Assembly: GCA_946404865.1 (NCBI GenBank)
Contig: CAMJFC010000015.1
Location: 1 to 48,136 of the forward strand
DNA: 48,136 bases
Direction of reading: 5' to 3'
DNA from: an uncultured Prevotellaceae bacterium
Lineage (GTDB): Bacteria; Bacteroidota; Bacteroidia; Bacteroidales; Bacteroidaceae
Shown one piece after another: positions 42,945 through 48,136 of this stretch. The position numbers and the translations under genes were made by a program. A model generated the notes under the pieces. The model searched no databases. It was not told where the DNA came from and saw nothing but the letters and a program-made list of their open reading frames with translations. Positions within the stretch are counted from its first letter, which is position 1; every line of letters begins with the position of its first letter.

Positions 42945-43730
42945 GTGAAAATAAAAGAAGTGCTTCGCGCCCTTGAACGATTCGCGCCTCTGCCCTTACA
43001 GGAAGACTACGACAACGCAGGACTGCAAGTAGGGCTCACAGAGGTGGAAGTGTCAGGGGTTTTATTGTGTCTTGACGTCACCGAGACTGTGGTCGATGAG
43101 GCCGTTGAACTTGGGTGCAATCTCATTGTGGCGCATCATCCGCTTATCTTCAGACCCCTGAGGCGGGTGAGCGATAGCAACTATGTGCAGCGCATCGTCA
43201 TGAAAGCCATCCTCTCGCATATCACCATTGTTGCCATGCACACCAATTTGGATAATGCTTCGGGCGGTGTCAATTTCAAAATTGCAGAGAAGATGGGGCT
43301 GAAAGAACCTTGTTTCTTCGCTCCCAAGACCGTGGAGGACATTCAAGGGGGAAGCGGGGTCGTAGGCGAGTTGCCTGAACCCATGGCTGCCGCTGATTTC
43401 ATCGCGATACTCAAAGACACCTTCCAAGTGCAGTGCGTGATGGCCAACCAACTGCTGGAGAGACCTGTGCGTCGGGTGGCTGTCTGCGGCGGTGCTGGGG
43501 GATTTCTGCTCTCCGATGCCATCAAGGCCGGGGCGGATGCCTTTGTCACGGGCGAGATGCACTATCATGACTATTTCGACCATGAGCAACAGGTGCAAAT
43601 CTGCGTCATCGGTCATTACCAGAGCGAACAATTCACAAAAGAGATATTTCAATCAATCATCGAGGAGGCGTGTCCCGGTGTCAGATGCCATCTGTCGGAG
43701 GTGAACACCAATCCTATCAATTATCTATAG
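42945..43730 (+). CDS. Nif3-like dinuclear metal protein (GTP cyclohydrolase I type 2 / YqfO family)
   Basis: 261 residues from GTG 42945, right after the promoter; a longer frame from 42750 overlaps the nuclease gene and the promoter. Family marks: QEDYDNAGLQVG, NLIVAHHPLIF (metal-binding HH), MHTNLDNASGGVNFKIAE, GEMHYHDYFD, and GHYQSEQF. It holds two metal ions; the true activity is unsettled in the literature. Four bp separate it from the zinc-ribbon gene, a pairing found in many bacteria. Confidence 0.9.
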   Translation: MKIKEVLRALERFAPLPLQEDYDNAGLQVGLTEVEVSGVLLCLDVTETVVDEAVELGCNLIVAHHPLIFRPLRRVSDSNYVQRIVMKAILSHITIVAMHTNLDNASGGVNFKIAEKMGLKEPCFFAPKTVEDIQGGSGVVGELPEPMAAADFIAILKDTFQVQCVMANQLLERPVRRVAVCGGAGGFLLSDAIKAGADAFVTGEMHYHDYFDHEQQVQICVIGHYQSEQFTKEIFQSIIEEACPGVRCHLSEVNTNPINYL

Positions 43731-43734
43731 CATT

Positions 43735-44586
43735 ATGGCAAAGAAAGATCCGAAAGAAATGACCGTAGAGGAGAAACTCGAACTCCTCTTCCAGTTGCAA
43801 ACCACACTCTCGGCTATCGACGGGAAAAAAGCACTCAGGGGCGAACTGCCGCTCGAAGTGCAAGACATGGAAGATGAAATAGCCGGACTCAATACGCGTA
43901 TGGAAAACATCCAGCGCGATATTGACGAGTTCAATGCAGCCATCGCGAAGAATAAGGGTGACATCGCTGAGAAGAAAATGAGCATCGAACGGTTCAAAAA
44001 GCAACTTGAGGAAGTGAGCAACAACCGCGAATATGATACTCTGACCAAGGAGATTGAGTTCTATGAACTCCAGATCAAAGCTTGTGAGAAACATATCAGA
44101 GAGGGCCAGGTTGCTGTGGAGACGAAAAACCAGGCCAAGGAGGATTGCAAGGCTCATATCGAGGAACGCCGCAAGGACTTGATGGAGAAACGCAGCGAGC
44201 TGGATGAAATCATGCAGGAGACGCGCGAAGAGGAGGAGAGACTGAAAGAAAAGGCACACGACATCGAAATGAAGGTGGAGCCCCGACTGCTCGCCAGTTT
44301 CAAGCGTATCCGTAAGAATGCACGCAACGGACTGGGTATCGTCTATGTGGAGCGCGACGCTTGCGGTGGCTGCTTCAACAAAATTCCGCCACAGCGACAG
44401 CTGGACATCAAGATGCACAAGAAAGTCATCGTGTGCGAATATTGCGGACGCATCATGATTGACCCCGAATTGGCCGGCGTGAAAACATCTTCAGTCGTTG
44501 AGGAGAAACCCAAGCGCAAGCGCTCCATCCGCAAAACCAAGAAAGAAGCTCCTGTAGAAGAGGTCAAGGGAGAAGGTGAAGAGTAA
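43735..44586 (+). CDS. Coiled-coil protein with C4 zinc ribbon
   Basis: 283 residues. A long coiled coil covers about 10-190 (Glu/Lys/Leu-rich helices), followed by a zinc ribbon with C210 and C213 (CGGC) and C234 and C237 (CEYC), then a basic Lys/Arg tail (KPKRKRSIRKTKK). The family is thought to bind nucleic acid or act in RNA-related roles, as its Nif3 neighbour suggests; function is unproved. Confidence 0.88.
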   Translation: MAKKDPKEMTVEEKLELLFQLQTTLSAIDGKKALRGELPLEVQDMEDEIAGLNTRMENIQRDIDEFNAAIAKNKGDIAEKKMSIERFKKQLEEVSNNREYDTLTKEIEFYELQIKACEKHIREGQVAVETKNQAKEDCKAHIEERRKDLMEKRSELDEIMQETREEEERLKEKAHDIEMKVEPRLLASFKRIRKNARNGLGIVYVERDACGGCFNKIPPQRQLDIKMHKKVIVCEYCGRIMIDPELAGVKTSSVVEEKPKRKRSIRKTKKEAPVEEVKGEGEE

Positions 44587-44630
44587 TCCTTTGAACTTTG
44601 ATCTTTGAGTTTTGAACTTTATGATTAGCA

Positions 44631-44656
44631 AGTAGGGACGCGGCAACCGCGTCCGC
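44631..44656. repeat. GGACGCGG palindrome with AGTAGGG leader
   Basis: GGACGCGG-CAA-CCGCGTCC at 44636-44654, preceded by AGTAG as in 8881. The 177-bp spacer 44587-44763 also has TTTGAACTTTGATC words and no gene. Confidence 0.75.
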
Positions 44657-44763
44657 CAATACATTTCCGCACAAGCGTCCATGAGTACCCACTCAATTCG
44701 TTTGTGCGGTTTTCGTTTTTTCCCAAAAATGACCTGCTCCCCCCCAACGACTAAACGACCAAT

Positions 44764-45573
44764 CTACAACCCTCTCGCCTTGTATATTTTGTCTTTTGCG
44801 GCGTTGATTTCCTGGAATTTCTTTTCGGCGGCTTTCTTCACGTCATCGCCAAGGGTGGCCACGCGGTCGGGATGGTGCTTCAACGCCATCTTACGATAGG
44901 CTGCTTTCACCTCATCATCCGTGGCGTCGGGCGAGATGCCCAGTACTTTATAGGCATCTTCCAGACTGCCGCCGCTGTCTAAGTGGAGCAACGAGTCCAC
45001 GTCGGCCGCCGACAGTCCCAAATAGCCGGCCACTTCATATAGCGCATTGATTTCCTCTTTGGGCACCCGACCGTCGGCTTGTGCAATGAGCACCAGGAAG
45101 TGGAGCAGTTCCTGTAGCATACTCTCATTCAGGTTGGCGGATATCTGACGGCAACAATTGCGGATAGTCTGCCGCCAACTGCCTGGCGATGTCGCCTCCT
45201 CCCTCTTTTGCTCCTCGAAGAGCTTGAGCAAGATGTCGTTGCCCTGTCGTTCGGCATCATCACCGAAATTGTCGCGCAGGAACCGCCTGACATATTCCAT
45301 TTCAGAGTGCATCACTTTGCCGTCGGCACGGATGATGTGTGATGCCAAAACCAACAGCGAGAAAAGAAAGCTGTTGCGCTGACCTTGCGCCTGTTTGTAA
45401 CTATCTGGGTCTTCTGACGAGTCGTAACTGCCTCCACCGCCGATCCATGTCCCGGAGTTGCTGCTGTCTGAGGAACCCTCAAACAGCGACCCTATCACAA
45501 AACCGGCCAGTGCACCTAACGGACCGCCCAACATGAATCCTAAAAAACCGCCTATAAATCCTATAAATCCCAT
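44764..45573 (-). CDS. TerB-DnaJ membrane co-chaperone (DjlA-like)
   Basis: 269 residues. A Gly-rich hydrophobic N-terminus (FIGFIGGFLGFMLGGPLGA) can span the membrane; a TerB-like helical domain covers about 70-195 (ASHIIRADGKVMHSEMEYV, IAQADGRVPKEEINAL); the J domain is C-terminal (205-269) with HPD at 234-236. Domain order matches DjlA. It would stimulate DnaK ATPase at the inner membrane. Confidence 0.9.
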   Translation of the reverse strand: MGFIGFIGGFLGFMLGGPLGALAGFVIGSLFEGSSDSSNSGTWIGGGGSYDSSEDPDSYKQAQGQRNSFLFSLLVLASHIIRADGKVMHSEMEYVRRFLRDNFGDDAERQGNDILLKLFEEQKREEATSPGSWRQTIRNCCRQISANLNESMLQELLHFLVLIAQADGRVPKEEINALYEVAGYLGLSAADVDSLLHLDSGGSLEDAYKVLGISPDATDDEVKAAYRKMALKHHPDRVATLGDDVKKAAEKKFQEINAAKDKIYKARGL

Positions 45574-45670
45574 TGTTGAATGTTTAATGTTGAGGGTTTA
45601 GTGTTTAGTGTTATAACTTGAGGGTTTAGAGTTGAGTGTTATAACACGGTTGAGTGTTTAGTGCTGAGTG
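45574..45670. repeat. Heptamer-like array GTTTAGT/GTTGAGT
   Basis: Degenerate units with two GTTATAAC words fill the spacer and supply the last five codons (LNTQH) of the acetyltransferase gene. Confidence 0.75.
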
Positions 45671-46224
45671 TTGAGTTTCTTGATGACTTTGCAGGGATTG
45701 CCCACGGCGATGCTGTTCGACGGAATGTCGGACACGACCACCGAACCGGCACCGATGGACACATTGTCGCCGATAGTCACTCCCGGCAGGATGGTGACAC
45801 TGCCGCCAATCCATACATTGTCGCCGATGGTGACGGGGAGTGCCCACTCGCGGCGACTGTTGCGCTCTACCGGGTCGGTGCTGTGACAAGCAGTATAAAT
45901 GCTGACATTCGGACCGATAAAACAGTCGTCGCCGATGGTGACATAGGCTTCGTCGAGCACGGTGAAATTGTAATTGGCAATGAAACGCTTGCCAACCTTG
46001 ATGTGCTGACCGAAATCGCAACGGAAGGGTTGGTTAATGATGGCGCTGTCGTCGCCCATGGCGCCCAGTAGTTCACGTAGGATAGCCCGTTTCCTCGTCG
46101 TCTCAGAAGGGTGGAGGGTGTTGAATTCGTAAACAAGCTCACGTGCTGCACTTATCTCACGATTCAACTCTGGGTCTAAGGCGTTATAGATTTCGCCAGC
46201 CAGCAACTTTTCTTTCTCTGTCAT
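45658..46224 (-). CDS. Maltose/galactoside O-acetyltransferase family protein
   Basis: 188 residues from ATG 46224; the longer start at 46248 falls in the -7 box at 46245-46253. The maltose-acetyltransferase N-terminal helix motif (EKEKLLAGEIYNALDPELN) is followed by a left-handed beta-helix of hexapeptides (VTIGDDCFIGPNVSIYT, VTIGDNVWIGGSVTILPGV, GAGSVVVSDIPSNSIAVGNP), with His in ACHSTDP as the likely base. It transfers acetyl from acetyl-CoA to a sugar hydroxyl. Confidence 0.9.
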   Translation of the reverse strand: MTEKEKLLAGEIYNALDPELNREISAARELVYEFNTLHPSETTRKRAILRELLGAMGDDSAIINQPFRCDFGQHIKVGKRFIANYNFTVLDEAYVTIGDDCFIGPNVSIYTACHSTDPVERNSRREWALPVTIGDNVWIGGSVTILPGVTIGDNVSIGAGSVVVSDIPSNSIAVGNPCKVIKKLNTQH

Positions 46225-46244
46225 CTTATTTGTTATTTTTGCTT

Positions 46245-46253
46245 GCAAAGATA
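46245..46253 (-). promoter_or_regulatory. Acetyltransferase promoter -7 box
   Basis: TATCTTTGC on the minus strand, 21 bp before ATG 46224. Confidence 0.65.
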
Positions 46254-46275
46254 ACCATAATCTCGCAAAAAACCG

Positions 46276-46284
46276 TATCTTTGC
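46276..46284 (+). promoter_or_regulatory. GH26 gene promoter -7 box
   Basis: TATCTTTGC, 33 bp before ATG 46317, only 22 bp from the divergent acetyltransferase box, so the two promoters share upstream DNA. Confidence 0.7.
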
Positions 46285-46316
46285 AAAAATAAAACCTAAA
46301 ATAGAAAATAACCCTT

Positions 46317-47381
46317 ATGAAAAGACCTGTTTTATTATGGTTGGCAACCATGTTGGTTGCTGTGGCTTGTGCCAAGAGCACACCAGCATCGCAACTGCTC
46401 AAACGACTGAAGAAAGTGCAAAAACGTGGCGTGATGTTTGCCCATCAAGACGACCCGGTCTATGGAACGACCTGGAAGTGGGACATGGGACGGAGTGATG
46501 TGAAAGATGTGTGCGGCGACTATCCCGCGCTGATGGGGTTCGACCTCGGCAAACTCGAACTTGACTCGAAAGAGAACATCGATGGCGTGCCGTTCGACCG
46601 CATGCGACAGGAGATTATCGACCAGCACCGTCGTGGTGGATTTATCACCGTCAGTTGGCATCTGTGGAACCCCGTCACGGGCGGCAATTCATGGGATATT
46701 GAGGGTAGGGCAGTGGCAGCGGTTCTGCCCGGCGGAGCGCAACACGCCAAACTCAATGCGTGGTTGGACAAGGTGGCGGCTTTTCTCCTCTCGTTAACCG
46801 ATGAGAAAGGGCGTCGCATTCCTGTCATCTTCCGTCCGTGGCATGAGATGCATGGCGGTTGGTTCTGGTGGGGGAGCAAGTCGTGTACGCCGGAGGAGTA
46901 TAAGCAACTGTTCCGCTATACCCGCCAATACCTCGATGCGAAAGGCATAGACAATGCCCTGTGGTGCTACTCGCCCGGTGCCGACCCCAACGAGAGTGAG
47001 GAGCGTTTCATGACGTGGTATCCCGGTGATGAATTTGTGGATATCCTTGGGGTGGATATCTATTGCAGCCCTGACACGCAAGGCTTTATTGACCGTATGA
47101 AGAGCGAACTCAAGGTGATGGCGTCGCTGGCCAAGAAACACAAGAAACTGTTCACCGTGGCCGAGACGGGTTATCGCAACACGCCTCAGGCCGACTGGTT
47201 CACGAAGGTGCTCTTGCCCTCGTTGCTCGACACACCGCCCCTCTACGTCCTGCTTTGGCGCAACGCCTGGGACCAGCCCGAGGAGAATTTCGGCCCGGCA
47301 CCCGAAAAGAGCTGTGCCCCCGACTTTCGTCTTTTCCATTCCCATCCCCAAATGCTTTTCGCCAAAGACGTGGGACGTTGA
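46317..47381 (+). CDS. GH26 beta-mannanase (probable lipoprotein)
   Basis: 354 residues. Signal with a possible lipobox ending at C18 (VAVAC). GH26 catalytic acids: E177 in FRPWHEMHGGWFWWG and nucleophile E283 in FTVAETGY; substrate-contact segments ITVSWHLWNP and DILGVDIYC. Cuts beta-1,4-mannan backbones at the cell surface. No binding module, and no mannose-processing genes nearby, so it is an isolated polysaccharide enzyme like the GH5 and pectinesterase of this window. Confidence 0.93.
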   Translation: MKRPVLLWLATMLVAVACAKSTPASQLLKRLKKVQKRGVMFAHQDDPVYGTTWKWDMGRSDVKDVCGDYPALMGFDLGKLELDSKENIDGVPFDRMRQEIIDQHRRGGFITVSWHLWNPVTGGNSWDIEGRAVAAVLPGGAQHAKLNAWLDKVAAFLLSLTDEKGRRIPVIFRPWHEMHGGWFWWGSKSCTPEEYKQLFRYTRQYLDAKGIDNALWCYSPGADPNESEERFMTWYPGDEFVDILGVDIYCSPDTQGFIDRMKSELKVMASLAKKHKKLFTVAETGYRNTPQADWFTKVLLPSLLDTPPLYVLLWRNAWDQPEENFGPAPEKSCAPDFRLFHSHPQMLFAKDVGR

Positions 47382-47400
47382 ACGACATCTACAAGTTACA

Positions 47401-47427
47401 AGTAGGGGCGGGTCACCGTACCCGCCC
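47401..47427. repeat. Palindrome GGGCGGGT-n6-ACCCGCCC with AGTAG leader
   Basis: 8-bp arms at 47406-47413 and 47420-47427. It shares the AGTAGGGRCG start with the other GC-rich palindromes and could terminate the GH26 transcript. Confidence 0.7.
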
Positions 47428-47505
47428 GTACCGTCTCATCAGCGGTAAAGTAGTAATTCTTATTAAATAATGTTGTAAAGATAATGCTTTTTCGTCAAAA
47501 AGCAC

Positions 47506-47514
47506 TACCTTTGC
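47506..47514 (+). promoter_or_regulatory. glyS promoter -7 box
   Basis: TACCTTTGC, 30 bp before ATG 47545. Only a T-run is present at the -33 distance. Confidence 0.65.
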
Positions 47515-47544
47515 AGCCAAATTTGCAAATTTATTAAGATTTTT

Positions 47545-48136
47545 ATGGCACAAGAAGATGTTTTCAAGAAAATCGTAAGCCATTGCAAAGAGTATGGCTT
47601 CGTTTTCCCCAGTAGTGAGATTTACGACGGACTCGCCGCCGTGTATGACTATGCGCAGAACGGCGTGGAGTTGAAGAATAATATCAAACAGTATTGGTGG
47701 CAGTCGATGGTGCTGCTCCATGAGAATATCGTGGGTATCGACTCTGCGATTTTCATGCACCCCACCATTTGGAAAGCCAGCGGACACGTGGACGCTTTCA
47801 ACGATCCTCTCATCGACAACCGCGACTCAAAGAAACGCTATCGCGCAGATGTGCTCATCGAAGAGCAAATCGCCAAATACGATGAGAAAATCCAGAAGGA
47901 AGTGGCCAAGGCCCGCAAACGCTTCGGCGACAGCTTTGACGAGGCAAAATACTTAGAGACCAGTCCACGTGTGGCAGAGGCGAAAGCCAAGCGCGACGCC
48001 CTGCACGAGCGCTACACTGAAGCCATGCAAGGTCCCGACCTCGAGGCTTTGAAACAGATTATCCTCGACGAAGAGATTGTATGCCCCATCAGCGGCACAC
48101 GCAACTGGACCGACGTGCGTCAGTTCAACCTCATGT
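47545..48136 (+). CDS. glyS: Glycyl-tRNA synthetase, N-terminal 197 residues (cut by window edge)
   Basis: MAQEDVFKKIVSHCKEYGFV, then FPSSEIYDGLAAVYDYAQNG and QYWWQSMVLLHENIVGIDSA with FMHPTIWKASGHVDAFNDP: the single-chain alpha2 (eukaryote/archaeal-like) class II GlyRS, not the alpha/beta bacterial type. Charges tRNA-Gly. A charged helical insert (about 105-165) follows motif 1, then VCPISGTRNWTDVRQFNLM at the window end. The gene continues to the right. Confidence 0.95.
   Translation, partial: MAQEDVFKKIVSHCKEYGFVFPSSEIYDGLAAVYDYAQNGVELKNNIKQYWWQSMVLLHENIVGIDSAIFMHPTIWKASGHVDAFNDPLIDNRDSKKRYRADVLIEEQIAKYDEKIQKEVAKARKRFGDSFDEAKYLETSPRVAEAKAKRDALHERYTEAMQGPDLEALKQIILDEEIVCPISGTRNWTDVRQFNLM

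Overview
The window is a chromosomal segment of a Bacteroidota bacterium, most likely a gut or rumen Prevotella-like member of Bacteroidales. Three things point there. The promoters have the Bacteroidota form (TTTG, about 19-20 nt, TAnnTTTGC) with no sigma70 boxes and little Shine-Dalgarno signal. The gene neighbourhoods are typical (parA-parB-DUF5683-lytic transglycosylase-rel next to surE-lpxB, and rsfS-ftsH-cdsA). Plant-polysaccharide enzymes are scattered through the segment (pectinesterase, GH5, GH26). Most genes are housekeeping, and both window edges cut an aminoacyl-tRNA synthetase gene (alaS at the left, glyS at the right).

Layout: 1-780 holds the alaS start and a MerR regulator. 900-9784 is a leftward block with nadE, a secreted pectinesterase, a bifunctional (p)ppGpp synthetase/hydrolase, a secreted lytic transglycosylase with a repetitive Pro/Lys-rich tail, a DUF5683 protein, parB and parA. 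9966-13301 runs rightward with surE, lpxB and a phenylacetate-CoA ligase-like gene. 13484-14100 is a hicAB toxin-antitoxin pair with its own promoter and probable operator. 14305-16787 is the one clearly foreign region: about 2.1 kb of broken phage-like genes between two copies of a roughly 200-bp sequence, the 3' end of a GH5 glycanase gene. 16628-23037 is leftward (GH5, methyltransferase, membrane phosphoesterase, cdsA, ftsH, rsfS), then tRNA-Gln(CTG), a DUF349 protein, corA, pepD and a flippase-like membrane protein.

30012-36606 is the most unusual functional block. A 1269-residue protein without a signal peptide joins glycosyltransferase-like, GalT/HIT-like (DUF4922-type) and SpoIID-type domains. 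It is followed by two tandem AmpG-like permeases that overlap by 4 bp. Together they suggest cytosolic capture and processing of peptidoglycan fragments; this is inference. The second permease overlaps a umuD-like gene, whose usual partner umuC lies 1.4 kb downstream beyond an ECF sigma-factor cassette.

39755-48136 carries aguB/aguA (agmatine to putrescine), a NucA-type nuclease lipoprotein, a Nif3/zinc-ribbon pair, a TerB-DnaJ co-chaperone, a sugar O-acetyltransferase, a GH26 mannanase and the glyS start.

Intergenic DNA is unusually rich in small repeats: heptamer-like tandem arrays with a different sequence at each site, two families of GC-rich palindromes, and a roughly 70-bp extended promoter element present three times. 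Several genes end inside such repeats, so their protein C-termini are encoded by repeat DNA.
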